From NCBI GenBank assembly GCA_903858935.1, contig CAIOKO010000061.1, positions 1-64,000 on the forward strand: a stretch of 64,000 nucleotides of DNA, read 5' to 3'. Origin of the DNA: an uncultured Schlesneria sp. (GTDB lineage Bacteria > Planctomycetota > Planctomycetia > Planctomycetales > Planctomycetaceae). Each line of letters opens with the position of its first letter. The stretch's first letter is position 1. This document shows, piece by piece, positions 35,735 through 44,225 of this stretch. A program made the translations under genes and the position numbers. The notes beneath the pieces are model-generated. The model saw only the letters and a program-made list of their open reading frames with translations. It did no database searches and was not told the DNA's origin.

Positions 35735-37213
35735 TTAAGATGCCACTGCCGCAGCGGCGGCAGCCGCGACTGGTGCATATTTCGTTAAAATCGTTGCAAT
35801 CATCATGTAAACCGGGATACCAATTGTCACGTTGTAACTAAAGGTGACCCCCAGCGAAGCTGCCAAGGGAAGAGTCGGACTGGCTTCAGGAATGGCAAGT
35901 CGCTGCACTGCGGGAAGAGCAATGTAAGACGCGGCACCGCATAACACTGCAAACAGGACGTAAGTACCGATCTCGAAGGGTTGACCCAGCAGCGTACTGT
36001 AAGCGTGTGCAATCAACATTCCGCCGATTGCAAACACATTGGGAGCGGCCAAGGCAAACGCCACGAACTGCCATCCAGCGTTGCCGAGATCCTTCAGCTT
36101 CTTCGAAGCGGTCATGCCCATTTCGAGCAGGAATATACAAAGCAAACCGTGGAACAAGTGAACGAACAATGCGTCGTCTGTCTGAGTAACTTTTTCGCCC
36201 TGCAACCTTGAAATGAAGCCGATTGTAATTCCAGCAAACAGAAGGAAGATCCCGGGGTTCAAAAAGACTTCGTGCAATAATGTCGGACTAAGGAACGAAC
36301 CACCCTTCTTCTTTTCAGGGTCGCCAGTCTTGTTAAGGTTAACTTCCTGAAGAGCGAGCATCGCTTCCATCTCGTCGTCAGACTTGAACTTCTCTCCAAA
36401 TCCACCGGACGATACGCCGCTGCCATTCGAGCCGGAACCATAAACTGGCTTTGAGCCTCGACCGGACGAACCGGCTGACGAGCGAGTGACAGTTGTACTT
36501 GAATGCGATCGCGTCGATCGAACTTTGCCGTTGCCGGCACCGGCTGTTACCAATTCCTCTTCAACAATCTCTTCCGAAAGTTCTTCTTCCAGTTCTTGGT
36601 GTTCCTCGTCCGCTCCGACGTGCCGAGGCGAGGCGATCATCGCTTCACGAAAGCGGTTGTAGCCCGTTTCGCCAGGCATGTTTCCTGCGGCATCCATCCC
36701 CTTTTCTCGCATCTTGGCGACGAGGTAAAGTGCAACCAGACAACCAGGAATTTCCATGACTGCCAGCAAAACAGGCATGTAGGGCGCGAATGCAATGTGA
36801 CCAGCAGTGAGGACACCCATCGCAGTCACGAATGTTCCCGCCGAATCAGAACCGTAATAGCCGGCGACAGTTGCAGCATCGACCTGACGAAGCTTTGTCG
36901 TCCACCGTAGAATCGTGTAAGCGGCGATTCCAATTACAAAATTCGTGCAAAAGCCGATTAACATGAAACCGGCGGCCTGACCGTAAAGGTGGGGCTCAAG
37001 ACCAGCGAGTTCTTCGCCACCTTTCCAGCCAATCGCCAGAAGCAAATAAATTGTCAGCCCCTGGTAAACCGCCTTCGGGAACTCAAGTTTCACATGCAAC
37101 ATGGGCATCAGGAACCCGGCATAAAAAAATAGCAGCAGCGGTTTAAAAAGATTGTGGGTGAAGTTATCAATAAACTCGTGAAGCACGGCGCCTTCTCCAA
37201 ACAGGTAATACAT
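35735..37213 (-). CDS. sbtA: SbtA-family sodium-dependent bicarbonate transporter with long central loop
   Basis: A 492-residue integral membrane protein of the SbtA (DUF897) family. The N-terminal half includes L-F-K-P-L-L-L-F-F-Y-A-G-F and D-A-A-T-V-A-G-Y-Y-G-S-D-S-A-G-T-F. The C-terminal half has F-L-L-E-M-G-M-T-A and A-S-Y-I-A-L-P-A-V. These match the inverted two-domain fold that takes up HCO3- with Na+. Cyanobacterial SbtA is near 370 residues. Here the cytosolic loop joining the halves is expanded by about 130 hydrophilic residues, including E-E-E-L-S-E-E-I-V-E-E-E-L and a serine/glycine stretch. The loop contains Y-N-R-F, seven residues, then P-R-H-V-G, a motif repeated in the single-helix protein at 40399. 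No sbtB regulator gene is visible. Confidence 0.88.
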   Translation of the reverse strand: MYYLFGEGAVLHEFIDNFTHNLFKPLLLFFYAGFLMPMLHVKLEFPKAVYQGLTIYLLLAIGWKGGEELAGLEPHLYGQAAGFMLIGFCTNFVIGIAAYTILRWTTKLRQVDAATVAGYYGSDSAGTFVTAMGVLTAGHIAFAPYMPVLLAVMEIPGCLVALYLVAKMREKGMDAAGNMPGETGYNRFREAMIASPRHVGADEEHQELEEELSEEIVEEELVTAGAGNGKVRSTRSHSSTTVTRSSAGSSGRGSKPVYGSGSNGSGVSSGGFGEKFKSDDEMEAMLALQEVNLNKTGDPEKKKGGSFLSPTLLHEVFLNPGIFLLFAGITIGFISRLQGEKVTQTDDALFVHLFHGLLCIFLLEMGMTASKKLKDLGNAGWQFVAFALAAPNVFAIGGMLIAHAYSTLLGQPFEIGTYVLFAVLCGAASYIALPAVQRLAIPEASPTLPLAASLGVTFSYNVTIGIPVYMMIATILTKYAPVAAAAAAAVAS

Positions 37214-37557
37214 TCCTGAAACAATGACTCAACAACAACAGTAGAAGTCAGCGTATTTCGGAAACACGAACGCATGGCGTGTGCCATTTAAGGAATCTGT
37301 CTAAGACGTCAGGGAGAAATGCGACAAAAAACTAAATAAATTTTTAATTTAAGAACCGCAAGACGCTGCCGCAAAAAGCTTTAAAACAAAAAAACGCCTT
37401 CGATTTCTTTTGAAAATGGCGGGGGATTGCTCGTTGAAACCGCCATAACCTTTTAGAAATGCGCACAAAACGTGCTATCTCTGCTGACACAATAGACGTC
37501 GCAAAAATTGCGACACTTGATCGGCACCACTGTGTTTATGATGACTTCCGCCATTGA
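37214..37557. other. AT-rich region upstream of the SbtA-like gene
   Basis: No gene. Contains an AT-rich block (about 37330-37350, TAAATAAATTTTTAATTTA) likely to include the promoter. About 285 nt upstream of the start is a 7-bp palindrome, GTCGCAA-AAA-TTGCGAC (37498-37514), a possible operator. Confidence 0.4.
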
Positions 37558-37592
37558 AGAAAAAAAAACAGCCGGCGATTAAATCGCTGGCT
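37558..37592 (-). terminator. rho-independent terminator
   Basis: Read on the minus strand, AGCCAGCGATTTAATCGCCG pairs internally as an 11-bp stem and is followed by GTTTTTTTTC. It ends the SulP/small-protein B transcript and separates it from the SbtA-like transcription unit. Confidence 0.88.
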
Positions 37593-37714
37593 GGTTTCGT
37601 TTTGTTGAAGCAGAAGTCTCGCGTTTTATTCGGCAGAGACGATACATCTCTCCAAATTTTCACGCTATCTCTTGCCTTGAGATGCTGCATTCGAACTCGG
37701 CAACGTACTTGTTT

Positions 37715-38047
37715 TCAGTGTTTAGCACCGACAAGCTCAGGAGTACGTCGCGATGGCGATGCCGTTTCGCGAGTCGTTCCGACAGCTTCGGCGACCAGGT
37801 TATCTACACCAGCTGTCTTGTGGCTGGTTTCAACTCCCATTTCGTGAGCACCGGATTTCGACGTCGCCCAACTGACGACGCCCACGACCAGATAAAACGC
37901 ACCAACTGCTGCGAGCCCTGCAGTTGGCCAGTGGCTGAACGGGAGGCCAAGTACCGCGGCGCCGAACGAGCAAATTGCGACTGAAAAGCTACTGAGAGCG
38001 ACGGGATTCATAGAGAGTTTTGAGACAGAATGATCGTTGTGAGACAT
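37715..38047 (-). CDS. small two-helix membrane protein (paralogue B)
   Basis: A 110-residue protein with two hydrophobic helices (S-S-F-S-V-A-I-C-S-F-G-A-A-V-L-G and G-L-A-A-V-G-A-F-Y-L-V-V-G-V) and a hydrophilic tail with V-D-N-L-V-A-E-A-V, matching D-N-L-Y-A-E-A-V of paralogue C. It follows the SulP gene by 55 nt and precedes a terminator, so it is co-transcribed with SulP. Function unknown; association with the transporter is inferred from recurring gene proximity. Confidence 0.78.
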   Translation of the reverse strand: MSHNDHSVSKLSMNPVALSSFSVAICSFGAAVLGLPFSHWPTAGLAAVGAFYLVVGVVSWATSKSGAHEMGVETSHKTAGVDNLVAEAVGTTRETASPSRRTPELVGAKH

Positions 38048-38102
38048 TGTCTTAGCTTTCGTGAATTTGGGACGGAAATAGTATTAGTTTTGAAATTGAG
38101 CT

Positions 38103-39803
38103 TTAGGCGGATTGAGCGGCCGGTGTGGCGACGCGCACACAAGCGTCGTAGTGTGACAATGGTTCGAGGTGGTCGATTCCGATGATTTTTACCGGAACGT
38201 TTGAGTGCGAATATTCCTTGATCGCGTGCATCAGGTTTTCCGCAGCCGTGTGGTCGATTAACGCGACGTGCTCATCAAGATGCACCTCAACCGACTTGAC
38301 GTCTGAAGGAATCTCGTCCAGTTCTTCCGACAGTTGCATGGTGTTGAAACAGACGAGGGGCTTGTCGACGTACATGTGGTAGACACCGTCGCAGTATTCA
38401 CGTTTAACAACCGGGTTGCGGAAGAAGTCGCCCATACATTTCGTCAGCGAAAGACTCTTGACGCCACTCGCTGTTGCAGTCGAAATTGCATGTCGACAGA
38501 ACAAGGTGCTCAGGACAAAATTTGCGGCGACCCCGGCAGCGATCCCAACCAGCAGATCAGTTAGCAATGTGACGATAATTGTGAACGAGAAGATCACTAC
38601 TTGTTCTTTCCCGATGTGGGCCATATGTCGCCACACCAGTGGTTCGCACATCTTCCAACCGGTGTAGATCAGAACGGCTGCCAGCACACCAAGAGGGATC
38701 ATGTTGATCCAGGCGGCACCGACAAGCAGGTAGATCACCAGGCAAACCGCGTTCGTGAAGTTGGCCCACAGCGTGCGACCGCCAGCTGCGATATTCGCTT
38801 TGCTTTTGACTCCACCGGGAATGATTGTGAGTCCGCCGACGAGACTTGAAGCGACGTTTGAAACCCCCATCGCTAACAAGACTCGATTCGCATCTGATTT
38901 TCGATGGTAAGGATCAATTCGATCGATCGCCATTGCGGTCGCAAGAGATTCCACTCCATCGATCATCGTCAGCATGATCACACCAACCGCTGCGGCCTGC
39001 CACAGATCACTGCGAGCAAGTAAAGCACTGAAATCAGGACTGTGAATGCCGTGGAAAGGATTGTCGGGAAGCTTAATCAGGAATCCTGGCCCCAAGTCGC
39101 CAATACGGACAATCTGCCCCAGAATCACACCAAAAATCACAGCCAGTAATTGAGGTGGAACAATTTGGAAGAACTTATATTTCTTCAACGAACCGAACAC
39201 GAACAGCATGACCAGACTCGCAAATGCCACCACGAACGCTTTCGTTGTCATCCCCTGTGCGTATTCCGGAACGCTGGTGACGAATTCCATGAATTCATGA
39301 GCGTGAACCTTACCGGTGAATCCAAAAAACTTCGGAAGCTGTTTCACGATAATCAGCAGACCGATCGATGCCAGCATCCCCTCAACGACAGTGACGGGAA
39401 TAACTGCCGCAAACCGCGCCAGTTTGAGCAGGCTGAGGATGACCTGCACAACGCCGACAATAAAGATCACGACGAGCAGGAATTTATAACCTTCGCCGAC
39501 ATGCTCGGCGTCGCCCGCCCCCCCGAGTGCGATCATCACCGCCATGACTGCAGGTGCCAAACCGGCCGCCGGACCGGCGATCGTCATATAAGCACCACCG
39601 ATAAACGGGAAGATAAAGCCCGCGATAATCGCAGAAATCAACCCGACGATTGGTGGAACACCCGAGGCAATTGCGATGCCTGACGAAAGCGGTAACGACA
39701 CTAATGAGACAACGATTCCCGAGAGAATATCGCTACGCAAATGTTTCAGCCCCGCGATTCCATTCTGAGGCTTTTCGTTCAAATCGATATGGTCAGAAGA
39801 CAT
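38103..39803 (-). CDS. SulP-family anion transporter with STAS domain
   Basis: A 566-residue SulP carrier. The membrane part begins G-I-V-V-S-L-V-S-L-P-L-S-S-G-I-A and has T-I-A-G-P-A-A-G-L-A-P-A and M-T-M-I-D-G-V-E-S-L-A-T-A, motifs of the family. The C-terminal 100 residues form a STAS domain (V-E-V-H-L-D-E-H-V-A-L-I-D-H-T-A-A-E-N-L). SulP proteins carry sulphate, bicarbonate (BicA) or other anions. The neighbouring SbtA-like gene and the shared small-protein family argue for bicarbonate here (inference), while sulphate cannot be excluded. It lies between small proteins A and B. Confidence 0.88.
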   Translation of the reverse strand: MSSDHIDLNEKPQNGIAGLKHLRSDILSGIVVSLVSLPLSSGIAIASGVPPIVGLISAIIAGFIFPFIGGAYMTIAGPAAGLAPAVMAVMIALGGAGDAEHVGEGYKFLLVVIFIVGVVQVILSLLKLARFAAVIPVTVVEGMLASIGLLIIVKQLPKFFGFTGKVHAHEFMEFVTSVPEYAQGMTTKAFVVAFASLVMLFVFGSLKKYKFFQIVPPQLLAVIFGVILGQIVRIGDLGPGFLIKLPDNPFHGIHSPDFSALLARSDLWQAAAVGVIMLTMIDGVESLATAMAIDRIDPYHRKSDANRVLLAMGVSNVASSLVGGLTIIPGGVKSKANIAAGGRTLWANFTNAVCLVIYLLVGAAWINMIPLGVLAAVLIYTGWKMCEPLVWRHMAHIGKEQVVIFSFTIIVTLLTDLLVGIAAGVAANFVLSTLFCRHAISTATASGVKSLSLTKCMGDFFRNPVVKREYCDGVYHMYVDKPLVCFNTMQLSEELDEIPSDVKSVEVHLDEHVALIDHTAAENLMHAIKEYSHSNVPVKIIGIDHLEPLSHYDACVRVATPAAQSA

Positions 39804-39992
39804 TCATAAATCCTTTAATGCGTGTTTGAACTCTGAAGTTCGTTTTGGAAGGCTGTCACGACGCGTTCGAGTTACCGAGAGTAAATACTGCCATTCGCCG
39901 ATCAGCGGGTTCCGTACGGGGGGGGAAACTTGAATCCAAGAGAAGGCGCCAGCCTGTCTCGCCAACATCCCTGTTCTGGCGAATCGAATTCG

Positions 39993-40349
39993 TTATGAAC
40001 TGCGAGCGTTGGTCATCTTTTCAGATCGCGAACCAACCCCTATTTCCTCAGGTCGTCGGGTCGTAAGATCGTCGACGTTCATTGAACCCGACAATCGATG
40101 TGAAGCGGTCTCAATAAGATCGCTTTCCTGTGTAAACATTGGCTCCGTCGATCCGAGATTCAACAGTCCAATCGCGAGATAAAACAGACCCAAGCCTGCC
40201 ATACCACCCACGGCCATCCAGCCAGACATCCATTGATTGATTAACAACCCAAGAACTGCAGCACCAAACGCACATGCAGCGACAGCAAATGACATTTGAC
40301 TGGTGGAGTTCATTTCACGTCGGCTGGAGGGTTGTGAGTCGCGTGGCAT
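39993..40349 (-). CDS. small two-helix membrane protein (paralogue A)
   Basis: A 118-residue protein with M-S-F-A-V-A-A-C-A-F-G-A-A-V-L-G and G-W-M-A-V-G-G-M-A-G-L-G-L-F-Y-L-A-I-G-L-L-N-L. The two-helix core is nearly identical to that of paralogue C at 35238, so these arose by duplication. The tail is more divergent. The ATG at 40349 has AAGGAAA upstream; the in-frame start at 40370 is less likely. It precedes the SulP gene by 189 nt on the same strand. Unknown family; proposed transporter accessory subunit. Confidence 0.8.
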   Translation of the reverse strand: MPRDSQPSSRREMNSTSQMSFAVAACAFGAAVLGLLINQWMSGWMAVGGMAGLGLFYLAIGLLNLGSTEPMFTQESDLIETASHRLSGSMNVDDLTTRRPEEIGVGSRSEKMTNARSS

Positions 40350-40398
40350 GTTGAATTTCCTTGACATCAACGGGCGTTCGATGGAGAGCGTTTAGCAA

Positions 40399-40677
40399 TT
40401 ACTTGGATTTTGAAGGGAAATCGCGATCGTCCAGGTCGTTAACTTCACCACCAGCGAAGCCAATGTGACGAGGAGCCGAATTCAGTTCCGAAAGAAACCG
40501 TCGATATGCGAGCTCCCGTCGCAAAGGGAGAATTCCGTCGAATCTTTGACGACGGAATGCTGCCTCAACAGACAACGCAATCAGGCAGCAGACAACCGAG
40601 ATCAACAAACCAACACAGAACAACAGATATGGTTGATATGGCATTTCGCTCATGGCAAATAAGAACTGAACGGACAT
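40399..40677 (-). CDS. small single-helix protein with PRHIG motif
   Basis: A 92-residue protein with one transmembrane helix (L-L-F-C-V-G-L-L-I-S-V-V-C-C-L-I-A-L) followed by a charged cytosolic tail. The tail contains Y-R-R-F, seven residues, then P-R-H-I-G, matching the expanded loop of the SbtA-like protein (Y-N-R-F, seven residues, P-R-H-V-G). Likely first gene of the minus-strand cluster, 49 nt before paralogue A. The start at 40677 lacks a strong ribosome site; ATG 24 nt further in is an alternative. Function unknown. Confidence 0.6.
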   Translation of the reverse strand: MSVQFLFAMSEMPYQPYLLFCVGLLISVVCCLIALSVEAAFRRQRFDGILPLRRELAYRRFLSELNSAPRHIGFAGGEVNDLDDRDFPSKSK

Positions 40678-40912
40678 TTTCAAATTCCACAACGGTGATT
40701 TTTCATATGAACAGTTCGATTCAATTCGGTTACGACGTTGGTGAATGCAGTCCACATGCCGGATGCTGATCAGGGGAACGGCATATCGACAACCCGACTC
40801 TTTGGCAACCGGCACACCTGAACGCAACAGACTTCACCACAATGCCTTACAACACCATCTCGACTATATTCCACAGATATCTGACACTTTCGTCAGGATT
40901 CATTCGGCCGTT

Positions 40913-40976
40913 TAGCCAAGGTCAAAACCAAGGCTTTGGCCAGAAACTGGCCACTCCAACTGGCCAGGAACTGGTC
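40913..40976. promoter_or_regulatory. helically phased TGGCCA cluster
   Basis: The palindromic hexamer TGGCCA occurs at 40937, 40948 and 40961, with degenerate copies TAGCCA at 40913 and TGGTCT at 40972. Spacing is 10-13 bp, close to a helical turn. It lies about 260 nt upstream of the first gene of the transporter cluster and could be a regulator-binding array. Confidence 0.4.
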
Positions 40977-41124
40977 TTCCCTTGAATCAATTACTGCTGG
41001 TTTTCGACAAGCAGCCAAGTCACTACCCCGGGGTGATGCGCTAAACGCGGGAACAGTTACCGGACTCCACGAATGACCGAAGCTACCCCAGGCTATTCAC
41101 CAAAACGTCGAGGTCAATTGAAAC

Positions 41125-41160
41125 TTCGTGGCTCAACACCAATTCGTGGCTCAACACCAA
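41125..41160 (+). repeat. 18-bp tandem duplication
   Basis: TTCGTGGCTCAACACCAA occurs twice in direct contact in gene-free DNA. Confidence 0.9.
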
Positions 41161-42472
41161 ATGGTTCACGACAACAACGGCCAGCGCCAACCAACCATCG
41201 ATACAAGGAGTTTCACCGACACTCCGCGACGGTATTTTTCTCTTCACCAGCCTGATGACGATCGTGGATTCGATGGCACGACGAACGTCAATTGCCAAAG
41301 GGCAACCAATGCTCGCTCGTTGACTGCGGAAAAATCACAAGCCTCCACAAACACGAAAGACAAATTAGGATCAATTTCGCGCAAGCCGATAGCTGCTTTA
41401 CCCAGTCACTCCTCTTGCTGCTCAGAACAAATCGCAGACAAAATCAGAGTTTCCCTGATGAACGCAGTTCCTCAATCGACCAGACTCAGGTTGTACGCGT
41501 AGATTTACAATTTCCGTTGAAGTACGAACGCTCGGTTTGCAGCTAACCGTCGAACTGACCTTTCGTCCCCTAGACCTTTGATGTATGCGTCAATTCAACA
41601 GCTACATTTTACGCAGTCGTCCAATGCGTGGACGATGCAAATAGCAGAGCATTATGTTCGTGCGCCAATCACTCGAGTTCAATTATGGACCACTCTTCGA
41701 CAATTTAACGCACGTTCTCAAAAATATACAAAACAATGCTTGACTTCACTTGACCTGAAGTTAAGATACCCATGGCAACTAAACTCAAGTGTTTTCGATG
41801 CGGCTACTGCACAAGTGCTAGTATTGCTGGAACAGATGGCTGCCCATCTTCATTTCTCTTCGGTACTTGTCAATTAATATTGTCTCTCGTTTTTTCTTAT
41901 AACCTCTCGATTCGAATTGACCCCTGCGCGATTACCGTGATCACGTCACTAACATCGCTCAAGAACGCGTTATCGTATCGCCGAAGCAACCGCTTCTCGG
42001 ATAAGACTTCATTCATTTCAAATGCGGCTGCTCGCTTTCAGGAGCGTAATCAGCCTTGTTGAATATCCAATAAAGCAATTATCGCGTCGCCCTGCGTTTG
42101 GTTGTCACCAAAGATTTGCTGCGCATTTAAGAAACGACTCTGTAAGAGATATGAAGGACTCCCTTGCGTCATCTATTCGCCCGATTAGCTCTACCTTATG
42201 ATGATTCTGCCGATGTAGCTTATTGATAAAAGAAGCTTAGTTCGCTATAGACCTTCAGTTTGAGCAAAAACTACACGCGATGCCTCAACCGTGTCGGCCT
42301 GGAACATTGGTCTCGATCAATGGCTCGACGTCTATTTATCGCACCCCTTGACATACACATAAGTCATAGCGTTTGTTGCTCGTTCTTAGTCGTGCTTCGA
42401 TTTCAGATTCGTTTTCGCGCACCATTTTTCCCGGTCCAGTTTTATTATTCGTTTCGAGTTCAAGGAGACATT

Positions 42473-43948
42473 ATGACTCTTCATTCCTTTGTAACACCCG
42501 TGCGGTTCGCCTTACTGTTTTGCATGGTCTCGTCAGCACTTTATGGACAGACAAGTGGTAACCCGATTGGTAGCGCAGTTCCAAAGCGGCCGGTCCATGT
42601 TTATTATGCTGACCCGGTGAACGGTAGTATGAACGGGGACGGATCAGCAGCAAGGCCCTGGAGCACACTGTCTTCCGTCATCGCAGCCAATTTAATCAAT
42701 GGTCAAGATAAAACCAGCGGTGTTGTCCATGCGGGTGATTTGCTTTACCTTCTAAGCGGCAATCATGGTAGTATCCACCTCAAAGCGGGGACAAACAATT
42801 GCTTTAATACCGACTTCATTTCGATTCAGGCAGCGCCGGGCAACGTTCCAATACTCGATCAAATGCTCATTGAAGGTGCTTCTAAATGGGTTTTCAGAGG
42901 CTTAACGATCTCTCACACAACACCGCCAAACACCAGTCGCCTTATTTTGGCACGCTTTAACAGCTGCGACAATATTATTTTCGACAAGAATATCGTCTGC
43001 TCTCAAACAGATGTTCGCAGCTGGGGACCAAGCGACTGGGCAGCAATGGCTGCGTTTTATGGAATCTACTTTGATGGCACTTCGTCGACGATCACCAATA
43101 ATGCCGTGACGAATGTCGAAAACGGCGTCTACATCGGCGGAGACGGTTTAATCCTCAGAAGCAACGCCGTCGATTACTTCGCCAGCGATGGTATCGATTT
43201 CTCGGCAAACAATTCGATTATTCAATACAACAATGTCACTAATCATTATGGCCAATGGAACGATGGGCAACATCACGACGGCATTCAAGGCTGGTCCGTT
43301 AACGGCTCATTAGGGAGCAATATTGTCATCGACAGCAATATTGTTATGGCATCCACTGGTGTCTATCCAGCAATTCCCCCTCAACCGACAGGTATCGGCG
43401 ATGATTATTTGCAGGGGCTGTCGATTTTCGATCCACCATGGACCAATGTCACTGTGACTAACAATGTCGTTGCGGCGGCCGCCTATCACGGACTTTCCAT
43501 GTATGGAATCACAAACTCGGTGATCGCCAACAATACGGTCGTCAATCAGTCGACGAACACGGATTTTATTGCATGGTTGGGCGTTTTTTCCGTATCTGGT
43601 GTTCCGATGTCTAACGTAATCGTACGGAATAATATCGCCAACAACTTTAAGGTGCTCAACCCAGGTGCGGTGGTGGATGACCATAACATGTCGTTCACAT
43701 ACAATTCTCTATACACTTGGAGCAATAACTCGTGGAGCAATGTCTCCAGCAACATCGTCGTGAGTGATCCAAAGACGGTTTTTGTCAAGTACCAACCTTC
43801 GACAACAGGTTATGATTTTAACCTGATCAAAGGGAGTCCGGCGATTGGTGCCGGGAATGCAGCGAGTGCGCCGGTGCTTGATATTCTCAAACGCACTCGA
43901 AACCCGCTCAGTATCGACCTCGGTGCTTATAGTTATGTTGGCAACTGA
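42473..43948 (+). CDS. secreted right-handed beta-helix protein
   Basis: A 491-residue protein. A signal peptide (M-T-L-H-S-F, hydrophobic F-A-L-L-F-C-M-V-S-S-A-L-Y-G) is followed by Y-Y-A-D-P-V-N-G-S-M-N-G-D-G-S, the usual entry of planctomycete/pectate-lyase-like proteins. A series of parallel beta-helix turns rich in N-N and I-x-x-N follows (T-I-T-N-N-A-V-T-N-V, I-V-I-D-S-N-I-V, V-I-A-N-N-T-V-V-N-Q). The C-terminus has the family ending S-P-A-I-G-A-G and I-D-L-G-A-Y. AAGGAG precedes the ATG. Likely an extracellular polysaccharide-binding or cleaving protein; the catalytic residues are not identifiable. Isolated between long gaps. Confidence 0.85.
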   Translation: MTLHSFVTPVRFALLFCMVSSALYGQTSGNPIGSAVPKRPVHVYYADPVNGSMNGDGSAARPWSTLSSVIAANLINGQDKTSGVVHAGDLLYLLSGNHGSIHLKAGTNNCFNTDFISIQAAPGNVPILDQMLIEGASKWVFRGLTISHTTPPNTSRLILARFNSCDNIIFDKNIVCSQTDVRSWGPSDWAAMAAFYGIYFDGTSSTITNNAVTNVENGVYIGGDGLILRSNAVDYFASDGIDFSANNSIIQYNNVTNHYGQWNDGQHHDGIQGWSVNGSLGSNIVIDSNIVMASTGVYPAIPPQPTGIGDDYLQGLSIFDPPWTNVTVTNNVVAAAAYHGLSMYGITNSVIANNTVVNQSTNTDFIAWLGVFSVSGVPMSNVIVRNNIANNFKVLNPGAVVDDHNMSFTYNSLYTWSNNSWSNVSSNIVVSDPKTVFVKYQPSTTGYDFNLIKGSPAIGAGNAASAPVLDILKRTRNPLSIDLGAYSYVGN

Positions 43949-44225
43949 TTTTGTTGGAGGGGGCACGGTTTTTCCGGCGTTCGCCGAGCAAAAATGGAAT
44001 TAATAAGCATGTCTTAATATTCATCGTGAGCTAGACTTACAGAGATCACCGTTAGCTCGATGGCCCGTTTGGAAGCCTTTGCCATTGATCAAATTATCGT
44101 CCCATTAAAGATCAGCGTGTCGAGGGCCCCAGGGAAGGGACGTACTCAATAGCCAGGGTTAGGAAAATCGGGAATTGACTTTTGATGAGCTCTCGCAGTT
44201 TTGATCATTACGATATAAGTATCGT

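Larger units (their letters stand above)
40678..42472. other. long gene-free region with repeats
   Basis: About 1.8 kb with no supportable gene. It holds a cluster of TGGCCA hexamers (40937-40976), an 18-bp tandem duplication (41125-41160) and otherwise AT-richer, stop-rich sequence. Short frames such as a cysteine-containing one from 41772 have no clear ribosome site or family match. Confidence 0.55.

Noticed and set aside
35735-39803. Transporter cluster as a sulphate supply system for the adjacent suf operon
   Set aside because: The clusters are convergent and separated by a strong bidirectional terminator; the SbtA-like gene points to bicarbonate. Kept only as a minor alternative for the SulP protein.
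41772-42062. Cysteine-containing frame (M-A-T-K-L-K-C-F-R-C-G-Y-C) suggesting a zinc ribbon
   Set aside because: No clear ribosome site, no further family features, and it lies in stop-rich gene-free DNA; cysteine spacing alone is not enough.
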